A stretch of DNA of 64,000 nucleotides from Leptospira harrisiae (GCF_002811945.1 NZ_NPDX01000001.1:496001-560000); one strand, 5' to 3'; positions 1 through 9,192 are shown, counted from the first letter of the stretch. Made by a program: numbers and translations. The notes: a model not told the origin generated them from the letters alone.

Positions 1-1133
1 ATGTTATCATCTTTACGCGTGAGAACGGATCCCTTTTCTTCAGAAAGTCTTTTTAAAATTTTCACACTTAGTTCAATAGTTTCTTTGATTGAAAGAGATT
101 TGTTAGCTTTTTCTGTTGGGTAAGGAAAGTTTTCAATGATTGATATAAACTTTTTCACTTCTTCTTCTGGATTCATTTTGGATTCTGAAGAAGAAAATTT
201 AGGTTTGGAAATGTAATCACTAAAGGTGGCAAGAAAAGATTCATACTTGGCGTCCTTTGCCAGTTTGGTGAGTTGATCTTTAGTGAAATGTTCCAATCCA
301 TTCATTTGGGCGAGGATTTGGTTCACAACTTCAGGTAATCGTTTGAAACTTCCATCGGGTAAAATATTTAATTCATCAATGACAATATGATAGTCCGCAA
401 GAATGGAGAGTGCTAAATTTTGTTCTCTTGCAAAAGCAGTAAAGTCTTGGAGAAAGTCTGGCATCGGTATATATGGTAAATTTCCAAACCCCTTTCGCAC
501 AAGTGAGGAAACTTCTGCTTCGAGAGATCCAAGTTTAGGATAGAGCCAAGTGTTTCCTTCTTTGTTTTTTTGTAAGAGAAGGGCTCCAGGATTTTCTTCA
601 TCCCAGTTCCTTCCTTTTTTTGCGCGGTTCTCAAGTAACACTTTGATGAGTTCTTGTGAAAAACGAAAACAAGCTTGCCTATAAGGTTGAGTGTCCGTTT
701 TATTTTCGTTTTGCGGTGCAATGAGTGCAATTTTAGAAGAGATTTTACTGCCCGTACGAATGAGATATGGATAAGCGTAAGCCGCTCTATTTTGTCCCCG
801 ATGGTCAATGTCTAAAATTTGCCTTAGTGCATGATGGATCGAACTTTCGGACCGGCCTTGGGATCCGAGGTTAGTGTATTTTCCTAAGGCTTCGGGAAGT
901 TTATCCACCGTCAATAGATACGATGCGTGTTTTTCTCTACTTCCATGTTTTTCGACACGTTTGTGCCAGTCTTTCAGTTCATCTAAGATACAACGCGCTG
1001 TAGGTGTGAGGCTTCCGACCGAATCGGACAAAAAAATGTAAGACTGTGCAGAGGGTCTATCATTGGAACCTTCGTCTTTAGACGAGGGGTTCTCTAAGAC
1101 TGTGTCTGATAGATCAATGCTGTCTTCACTCAT
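1..1133 (-). CDS. Hypothetical protein, 3' part beyond the left edge (partial)
   Basis: The minus strand is open from the ATG at 1133 to base 1, so the protein has at least 377 residues and continues outside the window. Its start overlaps the stop of avtA (ATGA, 1130-1133), so the two are translationally coupled and this gene is second in the operon. The N-terminus is acidic and Ser-rich with no signal peptide. The body is soluble-looking with mixed charge: a stretch around residues 100-180 carries many Arg and Gln, and the visible end is Lys/Glu-rich and helical. I recognise no family motif. Real coding is supported by the unbroken long frame, codon use like its neighbours and the coupled start. 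Confidence 0.75.
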   Translation of the reverse strand, partial: MSEDSIDLSDTVLENPSSKDEGSNDRPSAQSYIFLSDSVGSLTPTARCILDELKDWHKRVEKHGSREKHASYLLTVDKLPEALGKYTNLGSQGRSESSIHHALRQILDIDHRGQNRAAYAYPYLIRTGSKISSKIALIAPQNENKTDTQPYRQACFRFSQELIKVLLENRAKKGRNWDEENPGALLLQKNKEGNTWLYPKLGSLEAEVSSLVRKGFGNLPYIPMPDFLQDFTAFAREQNLALSILADYHIVIDELNILPDGSFKRLPEVVNQILAQMNGLEHFTKDQLTKLAKDAKYESFLATFSDYISKPKFSSSESKMNPEEEVKKFISIIENFPYPTEKANKSLSIKETIELSVKILKRLSEEKGSVLTRKDDN

Positions 1134-2434
1134 TTGGATTTCGTTTGCTTAGAGGCCACAATCTCCGCAAGGATATGGGCTCCCCTGGCTAATTCTTCTT
1201 CAGGACGACAATATGTCAAACGTATGCAATCTTGGGTATGCGAAAAATCTGAGTTTAACCCTGGAAAGAAATAATGTCCTGAGACAATGAAGAGGCGTTT
1301 ATCTTTACAAAGGTGGTAAAGTTTGTGATTGTTTACTGTTAACTTGGGGAAACGTATCCAAAGGAAAAAGCCACCCATTGGTTCATGGATTTCATATTCG
1401 ACTCCCTGTTTCTGAAATTCTGATTCAAAAATAGAAACAGCCAGCTCTCTTTTTTTGTCATAAAACGGACGTAAGACGTTTTTTGAGAGGTCTTTGAGGA
1501 TGTCCTTACGAAAGAGAATGTCCATCATATAAACACCTAAATTTCCCACAGCGAGATTCCCTACAGCAGCATACGATGATAGGGTTTCTATTGTATCGGG
1601 ATTCGAAACAATGATTCCTAATCGAACCCCAGGGAGTCCTATTTTGGAAAAACTAAGGGAGAGAGTCCTTCCTTCTTGGTAATGGACTGGTTCTTCCGAT
1701 CCAATCAAATTGGGAAATGGATTTCCATAGGCTAAATCAATGAGAAGGGGAAGATTTTGTTTTTTGGTTTTTTCTTCCATCCATTCAATGTCGTTGTTCG
1801 ATAAAATATTTCCTGTGGGATTTGTGGGACGAGACAGGGCCACACAACCAATTTCAGAAAGATCAAATTTTGTTTTGTTTAACCCATACCGAAATCTATG
1901 TTTTCCTGTTGATATGACTTCTGGTTCGGTTGCATAAAATGCATCAGCCTCAATGGACTGATCCGCATAACCGATGTATTCTGGAACAATTGGCAAAAGA
2001 ATTTTTTTAAAACTCCCATCTTTCATTTTTCCCGAATGGATGTTGAGTAAATAGGAATAGGCATTTTGACTGCCGTTAAAAAAAGCAATATTGTCTTTGG
2101 TAAGACTCGCACCTAAAAGAGGGGATAGGGATTCCGCAGCAAGGGAACGAAAACGATCATTCCCGATCGGAGCTTGGTAATCGCCAAGAAGGGCCGAAAG
2201 GCACGGGTCATTTGCCAGTTCACGAAAACATTCGGCAAAAATTGCCTCAGCGTCTGGGATGTGGGCAGGATTTCCTCCGCCTAGGAGTATTTCCTCCGGG
2301 TGGCCTGTCACTTGGCCCAAATCCTCCATCAGGGAGCGGATTCCTTGGTTTTGGCGGAGGCGGCTGGCCCAAAGGGAAGAGGGAGAATCCATCATGGGGG
2401 TCATATTTCTGAGACTTCCTTCTGCCAGAACCAT
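1130..2434 (-). CDS. avtA: Valine--pyruvate aminotransferase (AvtA-like, PLP fold type I)
   Basis: Likely catalyses transamination between valine (or alanine) and 2-oxo acids in the cytoplasm. At 434 residues it is close to the size of E. coli AvtA and shares its distinctive segments: LLMEDL-like N-terminus (SLMEDLGQ), LGGGNPA, NGSQNAYSYL, PEYIGYAD, the SRPTNPTGN loop that holds PLP, the SLSKIGLPG-type lysine segment (here SFSKIGLPGVR) and a GHYFFPGL loop near the C-terminus. ATG at 2434 is the first start; another Met lies 11 residues in. It is first in a coupled operon with the partial gene at 1-1133 and divergent from the DegT-like gene. No branched-chain genes adjoin it, although ilvC lies 12 kb away. 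Family assignment is firm; substrate preference is inferred. Confidence 0.85.
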   Translation of the reverse strand: MVLAEGSLRNMTPMMDSPSSLWASRLRQNQGIRSLMEDLGQVTGHPEEILLGGGNPAHIPDAEAIFAECFRELANDPCLSALLGDYQAPIGNDRFRSLAAESLSPLLGASLTKDNIAFFNGSQNAYSYLLNIHSGKMKDGSFKKILLPIVPEYIGYADQSIEADAFYATEPEVISTGKHRFRYGLNKTKFDLSEIGCVALSRPTNPTGNILSNNDIEWMEEKTKKQNLPLLIDLAYGNPFPNLIGSEEPVHYQEGRTLSLSFSKIGLPGVRLGIIVSNPDTIETLSSYAAVGNLAVGNLGVYMMDILFRKDILKDLSKNVLRPFYDKKRELAVSIFESEFQKQGVEYEIHEPMGGFFLWIRFPKLTVNNHKLYHLCKDKRLFIVSGHYFFPGLNSDFSHTQDCIRLTYCRPEEELARGAHILAEIVASKQTKSK

Positions 2435-2478
2435 TTTTCCAATGAAATCCTAAAATTATGTTCTCATTTCGAAAAATG

Positions 2479-2520
2479 AAGTGACATAATACGGAAATCG
2501 GCTATTTAAGTGACATAATA
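2479..2520 (+). repeat. Two direct copies of AAGTGACATAATA upstream of the DegT-like gene
   Basis: Exact 13-bp copies lie at 2479-2491 and 2508-2520, 29 bp apart, between divergent avtA and the DegT-like gene. TGACATAAT differs by one base from the extended -10 consensus TGnTATAAT, so each copy could be a promoter -10 element for the + strand gene, or the pair could be a regulator site. A further copy is at 15599-15610 and a near copy at 27801-27812 (minus). Confidence 0.5.
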
Positions 2521-2537
2521 TAGAGGAGTGCTGTTGG

Positions 2538-3632
2538 ATGAGCACCGAAACAATACAAAGACCTGTTCGAAAAGAAAAAGATATCGAATTTTTTAAACCT
2601 ACCCTTTCGAGGGAAGACCTGAAAGGTGTTTTAGAATGTCTCGTGGACGAACACCTTTCTACTGGTGAAATCGTAGAAAGATTTGAGAAAACGTTTTGCC
2701 ACACCTTCAAAATCAAACATGCCATTTCTTCTAATTCTCTCACATCGGCATATCATCTAGCATTACTCGCATTAGGTGTAAAAGCGGGTGATTCCGTTTT
2801 ACTTTCTAGTTATGCACCGATTTCGGCATTGGATGCCATTTTTCTTTTGCAAGCAAAACCTGTGCTTGTGGATTTGAAACGAAATTCCTTTCATCCATGT
2901 CCGGAAGAATTCCTTCGCAAAAAAAATGAATCCGGTGCACGTTTTGCACTTTTTGATCATGGTTTTGGATCACTCATTCGCATTACAGATTATTCCATCG
3001 AAGGTTTGGAAGTGGTAGAAGACTTTACAGAAGCCATCGGAGCTACTTCAGAAACGATCACGGTAGGCAAACAATCCAAAATTGCAATATGTGGACTTAG
3101 TGCTGAGAACATCATCACCACTGGTAATGGTGCCATGATCATCACTTCTGAAGTTTCGCTTTCCAATGCAGTAAAATCTTATAAGTCGGGATCATCCGCC
3201 AAACGTAACTTTGGTGAACCTAAGTATGATTACAATTTGGTGGATTACCAAGCGGCTTTAGGAATTGAACAACTCTCTAAATTGGGTGTCATCTTAGAAC
3301 GTAAGAAAAAAATTGCCTCTGCGTATTTACAAGCAGTACAAAATTCTAGATTAGAAACTTATTTCCAAAATCCAACAGAAGATACCTTCCAAAGATTTCC
3401 TATTGTTGTTTCTGGCCAAAACCATGAAGAGATCCAAAGATATTTTAAATCCATCCATATTGGAACACAAAAAACGGTAGAAGAACCTCTGCACCGCGTT
3501 TTGGAAGAAAATCATTTGGAGTTCCCGAATGCAGAGCGACTCTTCCAAAGAGGGCATTGTATCCCTATTTATCCTAACCTAACAAAAGATAATGTACAAC
3601 GGATTGCGACTGCCATCCGACGAATCTATTGA
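2538..3632 (+). CDS. DegT/DnrJ/EryC1-fold protein without the PLP-binding lysine
   Basis: A 364-residue protein with the fold of sugar aminotransferases of the DegT/AHBA family: N-terminal motif FFKPTLSREDL, an EDFTEAIGA segment (residues 161-169) equivalent to the PLP-contacting EDxAxAxGA, and an ITTGNGAM segment at 193-200 equivalent to ITTGEGG. In active members the Schiff-base lysine sits two residues before ITTG; here that residue is Asn191. The protein is therefore probably not a transaminase; it may be a PLP- or PMP-dependent dehydratase-like enzyme, or a binding or structural paralogue. RBS GAGGAG lies at 2523-2528. The stop is directly followed by the TTG start of an ATP-grasp protein, so the two probably act together. 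Activity is unknown. Confidence 0.8.
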   Translation: MSTETIQRPVRKEKDIEFFKPTLSREDLKGVLECLVDEHLSTGEIVERFEKTFCHTFKIKHAISSNSLTSAYHLALLALGVKAGDSVLLSSYAPISALDAIFLLQAKPVLVDLKRNSFHPCPEEFLRKKNESGARFALFDHGFGSLIRITDYSIEGLEVVEDFTEAIGATSETITVGKQSKIAICGLSAENIITTGNGAMIITSEVSLSNAVKSYKSGSSAKRNFGEPKYDYNLVDYQAALGIEQLSKLGVILERKKKIASAYLQAVQNSRLETYFQNPTEDTFQRFPIVVSGQNHEEIQRYFKSIHIGTQKTVEEPLHRVLEENHLEFPNAERLFQRGHCIPIYPNLTKDNVQRIATAIRRIY

Positions 3633-4784
3633 TTGGTCCCATCACTTTATTTTCTAGACTCATTATTTGAGTATAGATTATATCCAAAACCTCTGAATTT
3701 AGATTCCTCCCTCAAACGGAGGAATCGGTGTTTGGAGAAGATGTTTTTTCCCATCACAAAAACCGAAGACTTTGTCCTAGTCGAAGAACTACCGAGCGAT
3801 GAACTTTATACACACTGGAAAAACTCTGGCCTCACTCCAGGCACTCCTATCCAAGAAGGGGATTTACTTGGTGAAGTTTCTCTTGTAGAATGGGGATGCA
3901 GAAACGAATGGTATGAAGGTAGACTTTTAGAAGATCCGGTTCGTATCGAAACCTCTCGTTATCTCAATTCAAAAATCACACAACTGGATTTTCGAAAACA
4001 CCATTCACCTTTAGCGGCTAAGGTAATTACTTCCGAGGAACACTTGTTTGCTGAACTGGAAGAGGCAAAACTTCCTATAGTTCTTAAAAGTGAATTTGGT
4101 CTTGCTGGTCGAAATCATATAATCTTTAAATCAGCTTCTGATTCTTGGAAGATGGCTCAGGTAAATAAAAAACTTTTTGGGTTTCCTATCCTTGCAGAAT
4201 CGTGGGTGGGAGAGGAAAGGTTTTTTGATTTTTCCACACTCTGGGATGTTCGTGATGGAGAATTCTTTTATTTAACTTCTACTACAATGCTTATCGATAA
4301 AGAAGGAGTGTTTCGTGGGATTCGAATCGGAGGAACAGAGCTTCCTTATTCAGCTCACTTTTTACCACCTGTAATGGATCTTGTAAATGATACCAAGGGA
4401 CTCGTTCCTAAAGAGTATTCTGGGCCGTGTGCTATCGATGGATTTTTATTCAAAGAAGAAGGAAAGGTTCAAATCCAGCCGGTCTCGGAGTTTAACTTTC
4501 GTTATTCGATTGGGCGCATTTTGTGGGAAGTGAGAAAAAAAAGAAACCCAAACGGGGAAGTGGTGAGTGGAATTTTGATTTTGCCTTATCCCAAACAAGG
4601 TTCCCTTGATGAGTGGTCTACCATTGCACGATTAGAAAAAGAATTAGGCATTCATTTGATACTCTTAACGCCCGTTAGAGACCTTTCAGGAAAACCATAC
4701 CAAAATACTGTTTTGTATTTTGAAACCACGGAAGAAAAAGAACCTTCCGTGGTGGAATCCATTTGGTTATCCTGGATGGATTGA
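3633..4784 (+). CDS. ATP-grasp-like protein coupled to the DegT-fold gene
   Basis: The 383-residue frame opens with TTG immediately after the TGA of the DegT-like gene; a Met at residue 36 is an alternative start, and the first 35 residues are less convincing. The middle and C-terminal parts look like an ATP-grasp domain: a lysine strand with a glycine turn (IVLKSEFGLAGR, about residues 150-161), an acidic strand AESWVGEERFFDF, a later AIDGFLF, and SEFNFRYSIG, which resembles the Mg-binding ExNxR element. ATP-grasp enzymes join a carboxylate to an amine or thiol through an acyl-phosphate. Pairing with a DegT-fold protein suggests a peptide or amino sugar-like product, but I cannot name the substrate. 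The fold is inferred from motifs only. Confidence 0.65.
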   Translation: MVPSLYFLDSLFEYRLYPKPLNLDSSLKRRNRCLEKMFFPITKTEDFVLVEELPSDELYTHWKNSGLTPGTPIQEGDLLGEVSLVEWGCRNEWYEGRLLEDPVRIETSRYLNSKITQLDFRKHHSPLAAKVITSEEHLFAELEEAKLPIVLKSEFGLAGRNHIIFKSASDSWKMAQVNKKLFGFPILAESWVGEERFFDFSTLWDVRDGEFFYLTSTTMLIDKEGVFRGIRIGGTELPYSAHFLPPVMDLVNDTKGLVPKEYSGPCAIDGFLFKEEGKVQIQPVSEFNFRYSIGRILWEVRKKRNPNGEVVSGILILPYPKQGSLDEWSTIARLEKELGIHLILLTPVRDLSGKPYQNTVLYFETTEEKEPSVVESIWLSWMD

Positions 4785-4806
4785 TTTTAGTTATAATCGT
4801 CTTAAA

Positions 4807-5595
4807 TTAAACTCCATCCCTATTGGAAAAAAACTCATGTTTTTCGTTGATCTCAAGGATTGGATCCGATGGATTTCCTCGTCGTTTGATTTCTAAAATA
4901 TCTGTGTTGGTGAGGGGAAGGGTTGCCTCTAAACTAACAATGACTTTGTCCCCTTTTTCTGTCCAAGTGCACAACATTTTTGCAGTTTCATAACCCATCT
5001 CACATGTTCCATCATTATGCAGTTGGATTCTTGCTATATTGGATTTTGTTTTCCACTTTCCTATGGCCCAAGTATTTTTTGGAGGGATGAGCGCCGAACC
5101 TGCTTGTTCTGAATTGAAAACAAGTTCTGCAATGGCAGTGTTTTCTGTATTGGTCCCTTTATAAACCTCTTGGATGGTAAGAGAAATTTCTTTGGCACGA
5201 AGTTCGGATTTGAATTCGATCATTTGGAGTGACAAACTATCTTTCAAAGTGACTACTTCTTCGTTGCCATCCTCTGTTGAAATTTTTAGTTTTTTGATTC
5301 TGTTGTTGGCAGCCCAAAGTTTTGGATCACCAAACCCGTTATAGATGGATAAGGAACGGAAACTAATCGGTGTTTTGTATTTGATTTGTAAGGTTTCTCC
5401 GATACCTTCCCCATTTGCCCCTTCGACCCAACTGGTTTTGAGTTTTCCATCCATTGCAAATACGGGAGTGTATTTTTTTGATTTTGGTTGGAGTTGGCTC
5501 GAAGAAGTGACACTCGGAGGATTGAGTGGTTCTGCAAAAAGGGGCAGACAGATGGCGATTATTAATAAGTATGTTTTGGGATTTAGAAAAGACAT
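4807..5595 (-). CDS. Secreted protein with F5/8C (NADase-type) glycan-binding-like domain
   Basis: About 262 residues from ATG 5595, preferred over an upstream in-frame TTG because it gives a normal signal peptide (hydrophobic stretch ending LPLFAEP). After the signal come about 130 residues resembling discoidin-like domains in NADase-type glycan-binding proteins: AMDGKLKTSWVEG, then GIGETLQIKY and a LSIYNGFG strand with NNRIKKLKI. The second half (from GKWKT, with a NDGTCEM strand and CTW) resembles a small lipocalin-like beta-barrel. It should be periplasmic or surface exposed and bind a carbohydrate or similar ligand; no catalytic motif is visible. It is divergent from cutA with only 50 bp between start codons, leaving little room for promoters. 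Confidence 0.7.
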   Translation of the reverse strand: MSFLNPKTYLLIIAICLPLFAEPLNPPSVTSSSQLQPKSKKYTPVFAMDGKLKTSWVEGANGEGIGETLQIKYKTPISFRSLSIYNGFGDPKLWAANNRIKKLKISTEDGNEEVVTLKDSLSLQMIEFKSELRAKEISLTIQEVYKGTNTENTAIAELVFNSEQAGSALIPPKNTWAIGKWKTKSNIARIQLHNDGTCEMGYETAKMLCTWTEKGDKVIVSLEATLPLTNTDILEIKRRGNPSDPILEINEKHEFFSNRDGV

Positions 5596-5645
5596 ACACA
5601 AAATCAAAAGTATATAAAATTTTGATCAAGTAGGAAATAAAATTT

Positions 5646-5969
5646 ATGAATGAGTCATGGGAATTCTGCACAGTCTACGTTACTTTTTCCACAGAAGAAG
5701 AAGCAAAAAAAATAACCAATCAAGTTGTCAGCGAACGACTTGCGGCTTGTGCCAATACCATCAAAGGTATGGATTCTGTTTACATTTGGAAAGGCAAAAT
5801 TGAAGAGTCTTCTGAAATTGTATGTTTATTCAAAACAACAAAGGATAAGTTAAATCAATTAACGCATAGGATCAAAGAATTACATTCTTATGATACTCCC
5901 TGCATTGTGGTATGGCCAATAGTTTCTGGGAATCCTGACTATTTGGATTGGATTCGGAATTCTTTATAG
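5646..5969 (+). CDS. cutA: CutA1 divalent cation tolerance protein
   Basis: A 107-residue protein with the CutA signature: an N-terminal beta strand (VYVTF), ERLAACAN, a central VYIWKGKIEES and a conserved C-terminal YDTPCIVVWP before a short helix. CutA proteins form a very stable trimeric ferredoxin-like barrel in the cytoplasm; they are linked to copper and divalent-metal tolerance, though the molecular role is unsettled. RBS AGTAGGAA lies 8-15 bases before the ATG. The 3' end overlaps the convergent GST gene by 31 bp, so the two mRNAs are antisense at their ends. Confidence 0.93.
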   Translation: MNESWEFCTVYVTFSTEEEAKKITNQVVSERLAACANTIKGMDSVYIWKGKIEESSEIVCLFKTTKDKLNQLTHRIKELHSYDTPCIVVWPIVSGNPDYLDWIRNSL

Positions 5970-6676
5970 AACTCTCCGATTCTATCGAATATCAATTCAA
6001 ACCCTAATTCTTTACGCCAAGTGAGAAACGACTCCGGCATTTGAACAGAAGCAAACCAAGGATAGGCAGGTGAGTCCTTTGGTTCAGCTAACATTCCCAT
6101 AAGACTTGCCATGGTAAGATCCACTCTTCCGAAGGAAGTTCCGTTAAAGAATTTTCGAGTTTTGTAAATTTCGATTAATTCTTTAGAACATTCATCTAAC
6201 AATTGTTTTACAACTTCTAAGTTTTTAGGTGTGATTTTATATCTTCTTTTGAGAGAGAGAGCAATCAATTCAAAATGTTCTGGTGGTCCCACTGGTTCAC
6301 TTACTTTACTTGGGGTTAATAAAAACAATTTTCCTACGATTTCTGGATAATCTAGTATGAAGTGATACAATAAGGTTTGTAAACTTTTCCCAATATGTGA
6401 ATCGATCTTTTCCTCCATCAGTTTTTCTTCTGGTGAAGCTTTATGGCCAAATGCCTTTTCTTCCACTAAATCAATAATATTGCCTGAACCTTGAATCACG
6501 CCTGAATCTGTTTCTAAAACTGGCACATACAAATCATTTACAAGTGGCTTTAGGGTTTGGATGTGTTGCCCTGGAACCAATGGTTTTAGTTCATAAGGAT
6601 AATGGGCAAGGTCTAATCCCCACCTTGCTTTTTCAGAAAAATGTGAGATTGGAAAAGTATATAAGGTTGAACTCAT
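5939..6676 (-). CDS. Glutathione S-transferase family protein
   Basis: 245 residues with a thioredoxin-like N-terminal domain (LYTFPISHFSEKARW, where the Ser/Cys of other GSTs would sit; then YVPVLETDSGVIQGSGNII, with the cis-Pro and the Ser that contacts the glutamyl part of glutathione) and an all-helical C-terminal half. The C-terminal GTSFGRVDLTMASLMG matches the N-capping FxxADxxxA box of GST domain 2. Likely a cytosolic thiol transferase or a reductant-binding protein; the substrate is not predictable. Leptospira do not clearly make glutathione in all species, so the thiol could differ. It converges on cutA with a 31-bp overlap. Confidence 0.8.
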   Translation of the reverse strand: MSSTLYTFPISHFSEKARWGLDLAHYPYELKPLVPGQHIQTLKPLVNDLYVPVLETDSGVIQGSGNIIDLVEEKAFGHKASPEEKLMEEKIDSHIGKSLQTLLYHFILDYPEIVGKLFLLTPSKVSEPVGPPEHFELIALSLKRRYKITPKNLEVVKQLLDECSKELIEIYKTRKFFNGTSFGRVDLTMASLMGMLAEPKDSPAYPWFASVQMPESFLTWRKELGFELIFDRIGEFYKEFRIQSK

Positions 6677-6777
6677 GTGTCGAGGGTTACTGAAAAGAAA
6701 TCATAAGGCAATCAAGTTTTTATAACGGAAAATAGATTGTCTTAAGTGCTTCCTTTCGTTAATATGATCCCTGTTTT

Positions 6778-7983
6778 ATGAGATTTGGCATATTCATTCT
6801 ATTTTTAATTTCTCCCTTGGGAATTTTGATTGCCAAAGATCATTCGGAGTTCTGTTCCATGGACAGACTTTGTGTTATTTATGTTCAGGACAAAACAGGG
6901 GTGGACATATTCTTTCAGAATAAAATCGCAATCAAGGAAACAGCTACAACTTTATCGGTGAATGCAATTTCTAAGAATATGAAAAGTAATATCAAACTTC
7001 CACTTGTGACAGTCATTCAGGGATCCAAAAGGAAAAAACTTTTCCGACTTACTGTAAAGAAACCAAACAAACGTTGGGTCTATCAAATTAAATACAAATG
7101 GATTCTAGGTAATTTTTCAGTTCATCATAACCCTAAAACAGTTTACGATTTACCTTTTGACAAAGGAATGAAGGTCCGAGTTTACCAAGGATATAAGGGC
7201 ACAAAAAGTCATCAGGGTGACAACCGTTATTCAATTGATTTTGGATTGAAGGAAGGAGATTTGATCACTGCAGCCAGGGATGGAATTGTCATTGATACTG
7301 AACAAAAAAATAACGAAGGTGGATTTGAAATCAAATACATTCATTCAGCTAATTATGTAAAAATACTTCATGACGATGGAACGATTGGGCAATATGCACA
7401 CTTACGTTATATGGGTGTTCTTGTTAAACGTGGGCAACGAGTTGTATCTGGATCACCCATTGGTTACGCAGGTAGCACTGGATTTAGCGATGGACCCCAC
7501 CTTCATTTTGAAGTTTATAAACCAACTCCCCATTTAAGAAAAAAAACCATTCCGACAAAATTTCGAACAGAATCTTCCGATTCGGAAGCTCTTGCGGAAG
7601 GACAACTCCATTGGAGGAGGGAACCGGTGGAACCAGTGGTCAAAACCGTTTCCGATACAGAGGAAATCCAAATTTGTGATTCGGTTCAAAACTTGGAAAA
7701 ATTGGGATGTTCAACCACAACATTTACCAAAGGTTCTCCACTTTACTTTTATGTTCCTCTTTTAAAACCATCTCGTTACAAGATACAAATTTCCGTTCGT
7801 AAAAATGGTACGACTATTTCTAAATTGTATAATTGGGAGACAAATCCTGAATGGTGGGATACCTTTTTGGATGTCCAATTGGAAGATCCTTTAGAATCAT
7901 TAGAAGGTGATTGGACGGCGGTAATCTCAATAGACGGAGTAATTCAAAAAGAAATGCAGTTTCAGATAACGGGTGTAATGTGA
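6778..7983 (+). CDS. Secreted M23 (LytM) family metallopeptidase, copy 1
   Basis: 401 residues starting with a signal peptide (hydrophobic core ILFLISPLGILIA). The M23 domain occupies about residues 125-255. Zinc ligands are visible: H and D in KSHQGDNRYSIDFG, and the HLHFE motif in GFSDGPHLHFEV; the HDDGTIGQYAHL strand supplies the other catalytic His. M23 enzymes cut peptide cross-links of peptidoglycan, and full ligand retention suggests activity. Flanking N- and C-terminal beta-rich regions have no clear family and may place the enzyme in the envelope. The stop overlaps the GTG start of a second M23 gene, so the pair is co-translated. Confidence 0.88.
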   Translation: MRFGIFILFLISPLGILIAKDHSEFCSMDRLCVIYVQDKTGVDIFFQNKIAIKETATTLSVNAISKNMKSNIKLPLVTVIQGSKRKKLFRLTVKKPNKRWVYQIKYKWILGNFSVHHNPKTVYDLPFDKGMKVRVYQGYKGTKSHQGDNRYSIDFGLKEGDLITAARDGIVIDTEQKNNEGGFEIKYIHSANYVKILHDDGTIGQYAHLRYMGVLVKRGQRVVSGSPIGYAGSTGFSDGPHLHFEVYKPTPHLRKKTIPTKFRTESSDSEALAEGQLHWRREPVEPVVKTVSDTEEIQICDSVQNLEKLGCSTTTFTKGSPLYFYVPLLKPSRYKIQISVRKNGTTISKLYNWETNPEWWDTFLDVQLEDPLESLEGDWTAVISIDGVIQKEMQFQITGVM

Positions 7984-9188
7984 AAAATTGTTTTTTAGTT
8001 TTTATTTTATTTATTTCATTTCTCAGTTTTGATTTAGTTGCTGAGCCGACAGACACTGACAATTGTATTTCCGAATATGTCTGTTTTATTGTAAAAGATT
8101 TTGAGAATGGATTTGATTTATATATCAAAAACCGAAACCCAGAGATATATCCCGTCAATTCTGTGATGGTCAACGTCACAGTAAAAAATTTTAAACCAAC
8201 GCATACTTTTCCACAATATTTAGTTTTAAAAGGAAGCGAGTCGGTTTTTGTTTCTAAATTTGTTTTAGAAGATAATACAAAACCTACATTCACATCCTTT
8301 GCTGTTCACGTAATGTTTGGTGATCGGGAAAGTATACATGATGATTCGGTGACGTATCTATTGCCATTTCCTGTAGGAATTCGTTCTCGTGTCGCCCAAG
8401 CCTATAACGGTGAATTTTCCCATATTGGAAATTTGAAATACTCTGTTGATTTTATTTTGCCAGTTGGAACTCCCATTTTAGCAGCAAGAAAAGGCCAAGT
8501 AGTTGCAGTGGTATCTAAGTTTAGTGAAGGTGGAGTCCGAAAAGATTTATTAACTAAAGCAAATTATATTATTATTTTGCATGATGATGGTACTTTGGGA
8601 AATTATGCCCACTTAATGAAGGACGGAGTTTTAGTAAAGGTTGGTAATTTTGTAGAGGCTGGCCAAATGATCGGTTATTCAGGTAACACTGGTTTTACGC
8701 AAGGTCCACATTTACATTTTGAAGTTCACAAACCCACTCGCCAATTGGAAGTCACAACTATTCCTACTGTATTCAAAACTCAAAATTCAGAACGAGAAAC
8801 GTTATCTCAGTTTTACTTATATTGGCATCCAAAACCTGGAGAAGAACCTCTTCGGGGAGATATTTTGGATGAGGACATCCGTTTGTGTAAATTCAATGTG
8901 CGTGGTGAAAAAATTCGCTGTGGAGAATCTTCCTTTCGATTGGGCGAAAACTACGCGATTCAATTTGAATTTGCAAAACCGAAGAACCAAGAAATTGAAA
9001 TTAATATCACAAAGGATAATAATTCCGTAGAACCTTTTTACCATAAATGGAAAACCCAAAATTATTTGGATTCAGATAGTCGTTTTTTTTTGATTCCAAA
9101 AAACAAGGAATTTATAGGTCGCTGGAAGATGCGGGTGCGGATCAACGGCGAAGAAAAAAAGATTCTTTTTTTTGAAGTCAATGCGTAA
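7980..9188 (+). CDS. Secreted M23 (LytM) family metallopeptidase, copy 2
   Basis: Start taken as GTG 7980 (GTGA overlap with the stop of copy 1), because it puts a signal peptide at the very N-terminus (KNCFLVFILFISFLSF, then LVAEP); the longer frame from 7911 would bury it. About 402 residues, same architecture as copy 1: N-terminal beta region, M23 domain with SHIGNLKYSVDF, HDDGTLGNYAHL and GPHLHFEV, then a C-terminal beta domain. All zinc and catalytic positions are kept. The two are diverged tandem duplicates, likely with related but distinct cell wall substrates or timing. A promoter for the next unit lies just after the stop. Confidence 0.88.
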   Translation: MKNCFLVFILFISFLSFDLVAEPTDTDNCISEYVCFIVKDFENGFDLYIKNRNPEIYPVNSVMVNVTVKNFKPTHTFPQYLVLKGSESVFVSKFVLEDNTKPTFTSFAVHVMFGDRESIHDDSVTYLLPFPVGIRSRVAQAYNGEFSHIGNLKYSVDFILPVGTPILAARKGQVVAVVSKFSEGGVRKDLLTKANYIIILHDDGTLGNYAHLMKDGVLVKVGNFVEAGQMIGYSGNTGFTQGPHLHFEVHKPTRQLEVTTIPTVFKTQNSERETLSQFYLYWHPKPGEEPLRGDILDEDIRLCKFNVRGEKIRCGESSFRLGENYAIQFEFAKPKNQEIEINITKDNNSVEPFYHKWKTQNYLDSDSRFFLIPKNKEFIGRWKMRVRINGEEKKILFFEVNA

Positions 9189-9192
9189 TCGC

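Noticed and set aside
413..808. 131-residue minus-strand frame within the left-edge gene
   Set aside because: It lies in a different frame from the long open frame that is coupled to avtA and is interpreted as a shadow.
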